Shown: positions 1-13,441, numbered from the stretch's first letter. The stretch: 64,000 nucleotides of DNA from Copromyces sp. CBS 386.78 (GCA_030685235.1 MU839107.1:186001-250000), one strand, 5' to 3'. Translations and numbers: made by a program. The notes: a model not told the origin generated them from the sequence alone.

Positions 1-2042
1 AGTGACCAGGACGGAGAGCAGCCTTCACAGCAGAGGGCTCGCATGGATTGACTGAATGGGTGGTTTAGGATCACTAGGGACATGATGCAGCATGAATGAC
101 GGAAGATAATTCACGAATGGTGACTTGAAAGACTTGGAATTTGGAACGGTGGATGATGGAGGTCATGGGAGAGAATATGGGAGTCATCCAATGACTAATA
201 CTTGGGAGTTGGAACGGTACCTGTAAAACAGAAGGAAGAATCTGTCGTTATTTGAGTCATGTAAAGGGATACCGGGTATTAAGGCTACATCAGGGTTGAA
301 TGAGGTATAATATGCCGCCCTCGGTCATAGGTACTGTACGGTAGAGATGGTTTGCAATGACAATATGGTGCATGCACTGAGATGGTTCACTTTGACTCAT
401 GTGACTCTATGTACTCTACGTAAAATGACCGTGTGAAATGACAACGGACCAACCTAAACTCTGATTTCTGGAATACCATCTCTCAAGTGCTATAAATATG
501 GCCATTGGCCCTAAGCTATGGTGTACCGAATTTCTTGATGTCGTGCTGCTTTTGTTCAAGGCGTGAAACACGAAACCTGGAACCCTTGTCGTCAAATTAA
601 GGTTTTCACTTTTAGCTAGCCGGCAAGGCTGTAATGTGGAACGGGATGTCTAAGTGATAGTGCACGGCCCTGTTTTGGTAGCTTCAGGGCGGTGTCTGTT
701 AACATGCAAACATGGACCCACTTATCTGCATAGGTCAGGGGTTGCATAAGGTACAGGACCGTGTACAGTTCATAATGCTATCCGCATCGCATCGGATTGT
801 TACACCAACGAGAACAGGCCCCCACTAACGACCCTATAAAATCCAAGTTTAATTTCAATTTCAATCACCAGCACGGCACTCAGCAAATGGGCGCCTTTGT
901 GCCGCTACCTAGCACGGCATAGTGGAAAGAAGCGAGGCGGGGCTGCGAGATGACAGCTTCAGCGGCGGGGACGGCAGCTGCGAACCTGGTTGTAGCTTGA
1001 GGATTGTACGAATACGGTACCGTGATTCATGCGGCGCTGCAGCTATAGGGGGCTTCAGTGGGATTAAGGCGAGTCGGGTTCAGGTTTCCATGGCAACAAG
1101 CGGTCAGGGTCTGCATAATTCCCTCATCCCATCCCACCTTCCTGCCCTGGGGCTATCATGAAGTGAACCTGAAAGTGAAGGGAAGCGCGACGGGAGTGCG
1201 GTTCGCCAGGTCACATGATGCTGGATCACTGTTATCGATTGAGGATGCTCTGGTGTGCCAGCTGCCAAGGCCTGGAGCCTCCGTCCAACTTGTCCCCCCA
1301 TATTTCTTCCAGTCTTCGAACTCGAGTCTTGTCTTTCTCCTTTGGCAACCCAACTCGTCCGGTAATCGCCTAATCTTTGCGTGGAGTTGATCGCATTCCA
1401 CGTCCTGAGAATTGATCGCAACGCACGCAGTTATCTCAGATAGCTACTACCGCGCGCGTTGGGTTCAAGCCTTGAGGTTGGTTCCGCACTTCGCTGGTTC
1501 ATTTGGGACCTTCTCAGGTTCAATTCAGATTTAATCAACGGCCACTCGGAGCACCGCGACTAGTTTACGATCACCATTTAGCAACCGGTTCATCACCGCA
1601 GCTTCATCAGCAGCCATTACTCGAATCGTAGTTCTTCCCAACGTGTGGTAAGCTTGGCTCTTTTCCCTTTATTTTCCCCTCTCAATCCTTCGGGCACCTT
1701 TGCCATCACCTTCTCGATAAAGGCCGGCACAACACGTCCATGTCGTCTCCAAGAATTCCCAAGATCAAGCTCCTCAATGTGGCGTAGTCGCGAGCTTTGT
1801 ATCCTGATTGCTTCCATCCACCTCCTTCCATCATCCAGTCGCTTATTTTCTCTGGTCCTACCTCGACATCTGACCCAAATCCGCTGATATGATTCCGTGT
1901 CGTTATATACATCTCTTAACATTTGATCAATTTCTAACTTGCGTACTTCTTAGTTCATCAGTTCACAGCTTTGGCCAACACCGCTCTTGAGTCCTTCCTT
2001 GGCCGCCTAACCAAAACCCGCTAACACGCTTCATCATCAATC
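1..2042. other. intergenic / 5' flank, no supported gene
   Basis: I find no convincing coding region here. TATA-like sequences occur near 490 (ctataaatat) and 833 (ctataaaa), and several TGACTC-type motifs lie in 250-420. Open frames between 900 and 1900 overlap on both strands and none shows intron structure or a recognisable motif. The last 100 bases are pyrimidine-rich and lead into the start codon at 2043, so this part probably holds the promoter and leader of that gene. Confidence 0.5.
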
Positions 2043-4432
2043 ATGGATCCAATCCCGAATCCCGCAAACATGGGCTTAGTCCCCAACATCTGTGTGACAC
2101 AATGGCTCAAGACCGCGGCGCAAGCCAATGACCCCAATCTCCAGTTAATGTGGGATATCATCAGTAAGTGGGCTTTCTCGTTGTCCTCCATCAACTACCA
2201 TCCCACCAATGCACGGCATCTAGATCTCAAGACTGACCAACGCACAGTTCACATCCAGGAGAGAATCGTTGATCAAGCAACCGGTGCTTTACGTCCATTT
2301 CATTTTTTCCGGTGGACAAATCCGGTCGTACAAGCTCCCGAACTGGCGAGCATAGCCTATGATTGGCTGCTCAGGCACAACCAGTCCCTAACCATTCGGG
2401 CAGCAATCGAGGAAGTCGGCCACACTAAGCCAGGCCTCCTCGCGCAGCTAAGATCCCCCCACGGAGGGCTAGCTGAGCACGAACTCAGCACCGCCCAGCG
2501 AAAGACCAAGGATCCGGAAAAAAGGCCAGATCAAACATTGCCGCAGATCAACAATATGTGGTCAGAGGTTGAATCGTGGGCAGCGGCAGGAGCAATGCGG
2601 TCCTTGACAAACACTCCATTTGTAGACCCAGCGACGATCGCGGACATTCCACAGACGGAGCAGGCGAAGAAGGGCTATGTATGGGCGCTAATGAGCGCCC
2701 TAAAGAGAATGGATCTCAAAGTTCCAGGCGACGTGAAGGAAGCCAACTTGGTCAGCTTCACATCGGTCAAGGCTCTACAGGCCGTGTGCTGGGACTTTCT
2801 CGTGAGTACCCATCTGTTTCCAACACGATATACCTTATCTGATCCGTCAACTAACTGTTACGTCTCGTAGGCATGCCTTATTGCCGCGCAGAGGAGGCAG
2901 CCAAACGTCTACCCCTGGGCAACATCCTTCTACTACAGGCAGTTCCCTACGTTCCGCGCGCGTTTTGACGCTGCTTTGGAGTTGGTGTTGGTGAGTTCGA
3001 GCTAGAAACGCAATGAAAATTCCCATGTGCCTGCACTAACTAGCCGGTTTCCTACCAGACCTCAAAAGCGGCGGTGGCAAATCTTCTTATCTGTCCGTGG
3101 GCACAGAGATTTGCGAATGACCCAGAGTCTCAATCGAAGGTAAGGTATCTTCTCTCCTTCTCTTCTTTCACATGCCAATATCCTGTCTTACTAACAACCT
3201 ATTAGAAGAAGTCTCAGAACAAGACTCTCAATGGCGGCAGAGCCCAACGGACGGCGGACATGAACACGGCACTTCTTGCTCTTATGGCGCCCCACCAGGG
3301 TGAGGCCAATGCTGCCCCTTTTGTTCCCGCCGCCCAGGGACAAGCCGCTGTTGTCATGGCCTCTCCCCAAGCCATGGTCCTGGACATGGCTACCCCCTAC
3401 CCTCCCCCTACTGACCGTGCCGCCCAGACTCTTGCCCCGGCTCCTCCTTCCGCACCTGGTGGTGAGGCAGGTCATAATCAAGGTCAACCGGTGAGACCAT
3501 CGTCTCGGCGTCGTCCCGTTCTTCGGCGATCAGTCGCCAACTCTAGCAATAATCGACCTGCTCCGTCCGTCAACCGTGGCCAGACCACGGGCTCCATGGG
3601 TCCACCCCGGCCGGCTGTCCTTAACCCCCGAGCCTCAGCATATGTCATGACCGCAGAAGGACTAGTCCCTCGGAGTTCTATCAGAGCCCACAAACAGCCT
3701 GCTGCTTCTACTGACATTCATCCTCCCCGCGGTGTCACTCATACTGCGCTACCAGACCCCCGACCCATGCAGCCAGTTGCCCACCCAAGCCACGACCAGT
3801 CCCTCTTTTCGGTACCACAACTTCATACCTGTACAACTTCTCTTCCATCACCTGCTCATCCTCATTCTCGTCCTCCGATGCACCACGAAAGCTCCAGCAC
3901 ACATCCCACTCACAATGATAGGGCCCGACAAAGGTTACTTTCTCCTATCAACCAGTCTGTAACTCCCGTCCAAAGTCCCAAAGCCACCGCGAGTGCTGGT
4001 GCTGCCACATTTGCTCCTTTGGAAGCCGAGAGATACATGCCTCATCCTGGTTTAGTTCAAGGCAACGAACAGGGCTTTTTCACTTCTGTTCACACAGTGG
4101 GCTGTGGAAGTCCAACCCAACCAGTTGGAAACGTAGGACATGCAAGTGTTGGTCCGGGACAGGGTTTACAGTGTGTCCCTCCTATCGTTTCCTCGTCTCT
4201 TGCAAGTACGCAAGCGTCTCCTTTTGAGAACTTTGCCTATGCCGGAAGCTTCGAAAGCTTGTATAACTCGGCCGAGAGTTATGGAAGTCCCCAGAGCTAC
4301 ATGTATGTATTCGAGCCGAATCATGGCCACCAGCAATATGGCGCCCACGGTACAGTACCAGAGGGGTTCACTCCGGCGCAGTCCGCCGGTACTCCGCCAA
4401 TGTTCTCCGTCGTCGCCGAGCCGTCTCCCTAG
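2043..4432 (+). CDS. SKAAV-family protein, long bridging member (700 aa)
   Basis: Five exons: 2043-2163, 2248-2801, 2871-2990, 3059-3139, 3206-4432; the total is an exact 701 codons. Intron 1 is phase 1, the others phase 0. All have GT..AG ends, and CTAAC-type branch sites are visible in introns 2-4. The short first exon and long second exon match the branch-2 genes at 42738 and 55990 (WDII followed by a helical block). Exon 3 ends FPTFRARFDAALELVL, matching the 105-nt exon of branch 1. Exon 4 is 81 nt and encodes TSKAAVANLL. Exon 5 is a roughly 400-residue Pro/Gln/Ser-rich, low-complexity tail with an Arg-rich patch (SSRRRPVLRR). This is the only gene in the window with every module, so it may resemble the ancestral layout. 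Introns 1 (84 nt) and 2 (69 nt) are multiples of three. Function unknown; the basic patch weakly suggests a nuclear location. The TAG stop is followed by open frame (4433-4750). Confidence 0.8.
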
Positions 4433-4750
4433 AGTGGGGACGGCAGCGGCAACCAAGAACAACACACGATGCGCAGGGAGATGAGACAGGGCGAGGAAGT
4501 AGAAGCGGAAGCGGGGGGAAGGGGTACGGTTCTATGGGAGTCCAGCTTTGACGCTCCATCTCCCAGCCGGGCACAGAACCACTTCGGTTTCAACCCGGGC
4601 GAAATCAATAACAGCCCGTTCTTTGGAGTCGAAGAATTCGAGGATTTTGGAGGCGGGTATAGAAATGCGGGTTTCGCCTTCCAGGCCTACAGGATTGAGA
4701 GTCAGCCCGTTGAAGGCAGCCTCCTTGAACCTGCAAATCCCCAAGAGTGA
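4433..4750 (+). other. in-frame extension after the TAG stop at 4430
   Basis: The frame of the preceding gene stays open for 105 codons beyond its TAG and contains NHFGFNPGEINNSPFFGVEE. The same block (NHFGFFPGEVKNSPFFGGEE) lies in frame after a TAG at the same relative position in the partial copy at 14661-15089. The residues just after the two stops also match (SGDGSGNQ and NGDASGNQ). The stop is therefore older than the duplication, or is read through, or lies in an unrecognised intron. I cannot decide among these from sequence alone. Confidence 0.55.
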
Positions 4751-5300
4751 ACTTCGAGGTAGGTAGAAGAGAATTCGAGAGGTACCATAGCGGGAAAATC
4801 CCCAGGGTAATAAGCCTTGAAGGGGGTTTCAATACTTGGAGTTTGACAAGCCTTGTTAATTTGACAAGCGTTATCGCCCAGGGGAAGCTTCTAATTGGTC
4901 GAATCCGGGTCCGCTATAAACGGCCGCTAAAGATCTAAAAATTCTACAACCCTAAAGTAACGATAGTTCTTTCTTAAAGAGAAATGCTATTTCCCTATAT
5001 TAAAGGAAAAAACGAAGCCTTTCTTTAATTAATTGGGCTAGTAGTTCAATAGTTTTTATCGTCGGTCTCTTTCTTAGGATCGCTAGTTCGATTTTAGATG
5101 GCGATAGTTTTTTTCGCGTAAAAAGTTTCGCGCGCCCTTATCCGGACTTTGAAGCTAAAGCCCGAGTACCTAAAAGATCCCGTTACTACTTCTATAATAA
5201 TTATTAGCCAAAGATCCTTATAAGGAACTTCTAGAAGGTTCTTATAGTGGTCTTAAGCTTTTACTTTTTTTAACCTAAATTTGACTAATTAGAGGCTTCC

Positions 5301-5599
5301 TGTCAGGTCGCTAAGGACTTGTCAGTTGGCTAGCCTCGAAGAGGCCCGGGGCGAGACATTGGAAGGTAGCGAATTATTCTAGCTAGCGCCGTATCGTAGC
5401 GTCGGACAACGGTAATACTACTCCGGCCTCAATTACTATAAAATTAAAAAAGTAATATTATAAATAGTTACTTCTGTTAATTCCGGAGTAAAGAAATTAG
5501 GTTTCAATTTATTTTTTACTGTCCCCTTTAATATTAGCTTCCTTACGTACTTACCCTATTTATAATTACTTCGACCTACTTACTTCTACTATCCTAATA
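5301..5599 (+). repeat. 5' LTR (299 bp)
   Basis: It begins TGTCAGGTCGCTAAGGAC and ends ATCCTAATA. It aligns base for base with 13442-13740 except for transition differences, mostly C-to-T and G-to-A. It is preceded by the target duplication CTTCC. The expected TG..CA ends are partly obscured by RIP (CA became TA). Confidence 0.88.
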
Positions 5600-6229
5600 T
5601 ATTAAAATTTTAACCCTTATAAGAATTAAGCTAATACCGACAAAATATAAATACGTAATAATCGTTCTATTTTTTAAACTACCCGTTAAAATTCGCGTAC
5701 TCGCTCTTATACCTCCTCTATAACGTAAGACTACATTATTATACTGTTAACCGCTAATATTCCTCTACTTTCTTCGCCGCCTAAAACTACCCCCTCTTAA
5801 AACCCTAATATTATTATCCTAGCCGTATCCCCCCCTTATCGCTAGCTTACTATCGAAAAAATAAATAATAATAGTAATAATGATAATTAGTCTTATTCTT
5901 TTAAAGAAACTTGTAACTATTTTAATTACTTTGAAATTAATACTTTTAAATATAAGCGTAAATTCTTCGAAGTCTGTACTAGTACTATTTAATTCCTATT
6001 CTCCTACTTCCTATTGTATATATTAATTTAGGATTAATATACTTTTATCGACTTATTAAAAAATAATTAATATAATAATTACCCTCCTATTCCTTTTAAT
6101 TTCCGCTATAAAAATTATTTTTTCTATAATTAAATTCGCTTTTCTACTATATTTCTACTTCCCGTTATCGTTCCACCGGTTATTATTTTTAAATCCCTTA
6201 TATCCTTCCGGCCTATTTAAATTTCTTAA

Positions 6230-7140
6230 TTATCCTCTTCTAATTACTATTTTAAATATAATATTATTAAATTTACGGGCGAAAATTATATTTAATTTTA
6301 TAATTATATTTATAATATCGATAATTATTATAAAGACTTCCCTAATACTTCTATTAATTATATTATTAATTATGTTAAAAGTAATCTTAAGAACGTTTAA
6401 ATCCGCTATATCGCCGGCTTTAAAGAATAATTAGGTTATAACCTTATTTATAATGAGCCTATATAATTAAAATTTTAAAATTTTTTAAAGAGGGAGTTTA
6501 ATACTAATATATAAAATATTGAACGTAACGCCCTTATTAACTTCGAATAAATATATTAAAACCCTATAAAATCCGTCCGCAACTTCTATAATTAATATTA
6601 TACCGAAGAATTCAATTTACCTTATAAATAGTAAAAATATTTATATATTGTTATTTAAGCTAATTACTTTCGTCTTTAATTATAAAAAGGTATTCTAATA
6701 ATAACGGATATCGATACCTTAAATTAAACGGTAGTATACGTAAAATAATTAAAAGGTTTCGAAACTCATTCCGAATTATTCGTATAATATTACTAATTTT
6801 AAATATCCTTTTCCAATTAATTATTATCGTCTTCTTTTCCTACTATTATTCCGTTTTCTACTTCTATTCCTATTTCTAATTCTATTTCTATTAATTAACC
6901 TACCGCCTATCGTCCCCTTCCTCCTTTTATAATAAACCCTAATATTACTTATAATTATTATAATTAGTAAAATTATACTTATAACTATTATACCTAGGCG
7001 AAGCCGTATAACACTTATTACGAATATAGTAATATTAATTATATTATATTTATTTATATTAAAAAAGCTTATTTTAATTACGGTTAAATTAAATATATAA
7101 TGTACAATTATTCTTAAACCTTCGGAACGCCGGCTTAAAA
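6230..7140 (+). pseudogene. gag-like remnant of the gypsy element
   Basis: A series of broken frames on the + strand reads as a capsid-like region starting near KFTGENY (about 6257), with clusters of aromatic and charged residues and many TAA/TAG stops. Position between the 5' LTR and pol is the main support. A zinc knuckle cannot be made out with certainty. Confidence 0.5.
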
Positions 7141-7949
7141 TATAAATATTAAGCCAATTATATTAATAAGGATAGTGTTGGCCTAAAAAGGCGTAAGTAT
7201 ATTATAATTAAATTTAAATATAAAATTATTAATAAAGATTTATAAGAATTAGCGGAAAATATATAGCTTAATAAATTCTAACGTAGAATTAAATTTTATT
7301 GAAAGGTATTTACTTTTAATAAATACTAAAATTAAATGTATAAATTACTATTTTATTAATTTCTTTCTCTAATTTATCCCCGTACAAAATTCAATTACTT
7401 ATTTTATTAAATTACGTAATTCCTATAGTATTTAACGGAAATATAAGATTATATTTACTATTATTAATTCCCTTAGTATTAATATTATCTTTAATTACTT
7501 TTAACTTTACGAATATAATTTTAAAATTAATTAATCCCGAAGGAAATTCTATTTCTATATCGAAGCCGGCGATTTAGACGTAAGTTGGGAGCTAACGAAG
7601 GAAGTTTATAAAGTTATAATTTATTTTTACGGGCTACGCTAAGATTCTATCCTAATATTAAATTTAAAAGAGGCGTTATAGGCCTCTTAGAATTTTAATC
7701 CTTTACTATTTGCTAATATTCTATTCGAAGTACTTATATTAATTTAAATAGAATTTTCGACCCTATTTATCGACCCGGGTTTATTTAATATTTATCCTAA
7801 TATATTTGCTATTATATCCCCTAATATACCTTTTAAAAATTTTTGTATTGTATTAAATAGAGTTTATTCCTTATTAAAACCTTTACCGGAATTAATACTT
7901 CTAATACCGCCCGAATTAAAAAAGGATGTAGCGTTTACCGCCGCCAAAT

Positions 7950-9330
7950 TAATAATTCCGCCCGAATATAAAGAGTTCTAATAAGTATTTGAAGTATCGG
8001 TTACCCCTTTACTATAATATAACCGCTTTAAATACTATATTAATTTAGAAGAAGGGACGTCTACGCTTTAAAGACCGATTTATACGCTTAATATTAAAAA
8101 ATTAGAAATATTCCGGGAATAATTAGTGGAAGCGTTATATAAAGGATAGATTCGGCCTTCTATTAATCCGGTAGGGGCTCTTATTATTTTTATTCTTAAG
8201 AAAAGAGGTAAATTAAAATTATATATTAATTACTAAATATTTAATAAAATTACGAAGAAGAATTATATAATATTATTACTAATTGGGGAAATCCTAGACC
8301 GGCTAGCGTTGGTAAAGATCTTTACTAAATTAAACTTAAAAAACGCTTACTATTATATTTATATTAAGTAAGGAAATAAAGAGAAAACGGCGTTTCGTAC
8401 GAAGTATAAATATTATAAATTTTTAATTATATTTATAAAATTAATTAATATTCTAATAATATTTTAAATATATATTAATAATACTTTAGTAAAATTAATT
8501 AATATTATATATATTGCTTACCGTAATAATATTATAATTTATAGTAAAAATAAAGAAAATTACTGTAAATACGTTAAAGAAGTCTTCTAATAATTATATA
8601 AATGTAATTTCTATATTAACTTAAGTAAATATAAATTCTATACCTAGAAAATATTATTTTTAAACTATATTATATCGCCGGAAGGTATTTCGATAAACCC
8701 GGAACGGGTAGAGGTAATTGTAAATTGAAAAGCCCTAATAAATATTTATAATATTTAGGTTTTCTTAAAGTTTATTAACTTTTACCGACGGTTTATAACG
8801 TCGTATTCTAAAGTAATAGCGTTATTAATAGAATTATTAAAGGGAAATAAATAACGGCTATTCGAATTATTAAATAAAGCGAAAATAGTATTCGAAAAAT
8901 TAAAGCGGTTATTTTAGGAAGTATTTATATTAAAGTACTTTAATTTATTATTATTTATTTGAATAAAAATAAATGTATCGGATTTCGCAATTAGGGTAAT
9001 ATTAACGCAATTATATAGTATTTAATAATATCTTATTATATTCTTTTCGAAGAAGAAATCGCCGGAGGAGACTTAGTATAACGTTAGAAACGGAGAATTA
9101 TTAACTATTATTGGGGCGTTAAAAGCGTAGAAATAATATCTATTATATATAGACGAATTGTTTTTAATAATTATAAATTATTTAAACTTCTAATATTTCC
9201 GGAGTAAGGATAAGGTTAGTATAAAGTAAAGTCGTTAAGTATTAGAATTAACGGCGTATAATTTTAGTATTAAATATCGGGTAAAGAAATTAAATCCGGC
9301 GGACGGGTTATTAAAGAAATTATAATTATA
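7950..9330 (+). pseudogene. gypsy reverse transcriptase and RNase H remnant
   Basis: Conceptual reading with stops shows the RT order: a PPEYKEF entry motif, IRPSINPVGALIIFILKK, KLKLYINY, a block ending FTKLNLKNAYYY, FRTKY, the catalytic box as YRNN at 8519-8530 (YLDD expected; both Asp codons became Asn, as RIP of GAC to AAC would give), IISPEGI, FYRRFI, then RNase H traces (ELLTIIGALKA) and KYRVKKLNPADGLL near 9272-9320. The element is dead. Confidence 0.85.
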
Positions 9331-9899
9331 TAAAATAATAGACGTATTAGGAAATAACTATTTATTATTAAAAGTATTCGAAGAAGGAAAAACGAAAAGT
9401 AGAACGATAAAAGAAAGTTCTATATTAAGAAGAAATATTAAAAGAATATTATTAATCGGGAAGGAGACGTAAAGGGTAATAATAGAACGGAAGGAGTAGA
9501 ACGAAGATAGTAGAAAGGACGAATTAATATAAGGATTAAAATAGGAAAATAATATTTGGGAATAGAAAAAAAGGAAATATAGAGAATATATTAACGAGAG
9601 TGAACTTAAGGAAACGCCGAAGAAAAAAATAAAATTCGTAAACGAAGACACTACTATAAAAAGAAAGAGGACGAATAATATTATTATTAAATAAATAAAC
9701 GCGTATACTATTATTATAAAAGTAAAAAGGGAAGAAGAACCGTTACCGCTATTAAATTAATAAATAATAAAAATATAGAAGGAAAATCTATTCGTTTTAG
9801 AAAAGATATAAAAAGAATTAAAGAAGGGGTATAAAGCAAAAAATTAAAAAATAGGGGAAAATAAAGTTTTACGTTATAACTACTAAATTTATATCCTAG

Positions 9900-10960
9900 A
9901 ACGTTTATATATAAAGTTTTTATACGCCTACTACGATAATACTATTACCGGCTATTTAAAATAACGGAAAACCCTTAAAAGGATTAATTAATTCTATTAC
10001 TAGCTAATTATTGTTATCGATATCGAAATATACGTACACTAATACCCAATTTACTAAAAAGTAAAGTTATAAAACTACTAATTTTATAAATTCTTAATAT
10101 CCTTACCCGTTTTTATTATCCTATAATAAAATATTTCTTATAATTTTATTATTAAATTACTATTATCGTACGACCTTATATTAAATTAAACTTACGATAC
10201 TATCCTAATTATTATAGACCGGTTTACTAAATTCGCCCTCTATATCTTAATATAGAAAATTATTAACGTTAAATAATTCGCTTATCTTTTTTAATAATAT
10301 GTTTTTTAATAATTTAATCTATTTAATTCTATTGTTTCCGACTGGGGTAATCTTTTTATAAACCTTTTCTAAAAGACTTACTATAAATTCTTAAAAATCC
10401 AACGCCGCCTTAATATTATATAATATCCTTAAATAAATAGTTAGACTAAACGTTAAAATTAAAATTTCGAATTTTATCTTGGTATTTTTTATAATTTAAA
10501 ATAAAGTAATTAAGTAAAAAAATTAACGTTAGTATAATAGACGTATAATAATTATTTTTATACCGCTATTAGGAAATTTCTATTTAAATTACTATTTGGG
10601 TATTATTTACGAAGGCTAGCCAATCTAAAGAGAAGCCGAAAAAACGTATTACTTAACGCTATTACTAATTATATTAAAGAATTTATTTAAAGTCGTATTA
10701 ATATTATTAAAGCGTTAAAGGCAGCTAACGAAAGGTATATAAAATAATATAATAAATCGTATATAATTAAAGAATTCGAAATAGGAAATTAAATTCTTCT
10801 TAATACTAAAAATATTAAATAGAAGCGTTTAAATTAGAAATTGTCGAATAAATTCTTAGGGCTTTTCTATATTACCGAAATAATTAATAATAAAAAAATA
10901 GTATACTGCCTAAACTTCCCCAATTATTACTATATTTACCTAATATTCCCTATTACTTTA
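9900..10960 (+). pseudogene. gypsy integrase remnant
   Basis: Broken + strand frames include an integrase-core stretch ending IIIDRFTKFALYI (about 10215-10250), IVSDWGNLF (about 10335) in the place of the usual SDRGxxF, and a C-terminal block KLSNKFLGLFYITEII (10841 onward), which resembles the GPY/F module of Ty3/gypsy integrases. It has several internal stops. Position downstream of RT fits the Ty3/gypsy gene order. Confidence 0.78.
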
Positions 10961-11314
10961 CTAGAACTATATTATAGCGACCTAATAGTAGTAACGCCCC
11001 GGGGCAAAATAGTAAATATTAAAAGAAATAAAGAATAATACGAAATCGAAAAAATTGTAAAATATATCGGCTTAGAAAAAAACCGGTAATTCTAAATAAA
11101 GTAGAAAAAGTATTCGGAAAATAAGAACGAATAAATACTATAAAAAATTTAAATTACCTGGAATTATTAATAAAATATAAAGAATAAGAATAATAACGAA
11201 AGCGTTCGAAAAGAAGCTTAAAAATTAAAGTAATAAAGATTAATTAAATAAGTAATAAAAATATAGCTGCTATCGCCGCTATTAGAAAAAAGTATTTAGA
11301 AGGAATATAAATTA

Positions 11315-11518
11315 TAAAAAGATGTAAGTTATAAAAAATGTAAATTATAAAAAATATAAATTATTAAAATATAAGTTATAGAAAGAATAAATTATAAGAG
11401 ACGTAAATTGTAAAAGATACTATTATAAAAAAAATATAAACCGTAGAAAATATAAGCTATAAAAGACGTAAATTATAGAAGATATAAGCCGTAAATAATG
11501 TAAGCTGTAGAGCTGCGA
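11315..11518. repeat. about 16-bp tandem repeat inside the LTR element
   Basis: Roughly 12-13 degenerate copies of a unit like GATGTAAGTTATAAAA run head to tail in the stretch between integrase and the 3' LTR. Copies differ mostly by C/T and G/A changes (for example AAGCCGTA against AAGTTATA), so the unmutated unit was probably G+C-richer. Confidence 0.6.
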
Positions 11519-13441
11519 GATATTAAAATTATAGGAGAAATAAAAAGAATTAGGGAATTGGGGGAATATATTAAAGAAGGCTAGGGCCGGCGAACCGAGG
11601 AGGATAGTAGTATATTAAAGCCCGCTATTTTAAAAGTTATAGTAATAAAAAGAAATTAAGGAAAGTAACGAATTAAGAGGTATAAAAGTATATTAATAAT
11701 CCCGTCCTCGACTTTTTTCTATTTAATTATATTTATTCCCCTTCCCCTTTTAAAAAAGGCTTAGATTACCGAAAAGAAGAGTTAATAATACGAATATCGA
11801 TATAGGAGTTGAATTTATTGCTTTAGAAGCTATACTTTTACGTATAATTGTTGCGCTTATTAATAATTTTCGTATTTAAATCTTTTTATAATTATCGACC
11901 GCTATTAATTTAGTAATAATAATATTATAATTTTTAATTGTAAGGGTATTAATAAGGATTAAAGTATTACTAATATAAGGCTAGGGGGAAATAGTCGGGG
12001 GTAATAAACGTCGGACGTTTATATAAATAGCTAATACCAATTAAAAAATATCGTCCAAAATAAGCGTAGGCGCGGTAATTATAGGGAATTTAAATATATC
12101 GATAATAAAGGCGGGGTTAGTAGTAAGGGTAATATTAGAGAAATTAAAATTAAAAGCGTTTACCGCCTAAGGGGCTATTTAATTAGGGTTAACGTTATAG
12201 AATTTATACCGAACGTACTAAATTATTTTATAATTAATTAATTTATTAAATTTGCGAAGGAAAATATAAAATTGTTTATAAAGGGTATAAATACCGGTGT
12301 AAAGTTCGGCGGCGTATCGGCGAAGGATTTCGGTAATTATAATATTAGTAGGAATAGCCGCCCCGAATTGGATAATAATATACGCCGATTCCTAAAAGGC
12401 GTAAATTAAATCGTAGAATATAGGAGGGAAGTTATAAAGGTAATTACTAATATTAATTTAATAGTAATTCGAATATTACGTAGGGCGGTTAATTAAAAAA
12501 ATAAAAGAAAAAGAAGATTAGAATTAGAAATTAGAAGATTAAAAAGGAAGAAAAGGGATTTATAAATCGGGACGTAAATATATTTAATTATTACTTCTAT
12601 TATAATAGTAATAAAAGTACCGAAAGGTAAGACCGCTATAATATTTATAATATCCTAAATAAATTAAGTGTAAAAGGTTTTATAAATATTATTAAATAAA
12701 AAATAAGAATAAGATTAATAAGATAAATAAAAGGGAAAACTTATTTAGTATCGATATAAAAGGTAGCGAACTAATAAGTATAGAAGAATTGCTAGTAGGT
12801 AGTAGAAAGGGTAATTATATTGTTAATAATAATATATTAATTAATAATATGTATAGAAAGGAAAAGAGAGGAGGGGAAGAAAAAAGGGAAGGAAAATAAA
12901 TTTTTATAAAAGAATTAAGAAGGTATAGTTAAAGGAATTTAAAGTAGGGCTAGAAATAAAACTAAGCAATTAAAGGGGTATATAAGAAATAAAAATAGGA
13001 AAATAGGACGATAGAGGGTAAAGGATAAAGTAAAAAGGCGGATAGAGGGCGAAATTAAAAATTAGGACGAAAGGGATTAAACGGCGGTAAAAAATAAGGA
13101 AACGGAGAGAAGGAAATATGACAATAAAGGTTAGGAGGTAGGCTAAAAAGGTAGGTCGAAAATAAGATAAATAAATAGGATAAAAAGAAGAAGGACTAAT
13201 AAAGGGTAAACCTTTAGGATTAAAGGCGGCGATATTACGGTAAAGAGGAAGGTATAGCGTTCGGGGGTAGAAAAAGACTAGTACGGCCGTAAGCGCCGGC
13301 TAACAATTTCGGCGATAAACTACTTCGGGTATAGAAGAAAATAGATTATAAGTAGAAGATTCGGCTATAGGGAAAGAATCGCCGGATTAGGGGCTTAAGT
13401 ATAGAAATTTCTAGGATAGAACCCTATAAAGGGGAGACTCG

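Noticed and set aside
4303..4432. Intron with GTATGT donor and the TAG stop as acceptor
   Set aside because: The length (130 nt) would shift the frame, no branch site is visible, and the frame before and after the TAG is the same; kept only as an alternative.
9358..9651. 97-codon minus-strand frame rich in Phe/Leu/Ser that looks like a membrane protein
   Set aside because: It is an artefact of A+T-rich RIPped DNA; the + strand here is retroelement pol.
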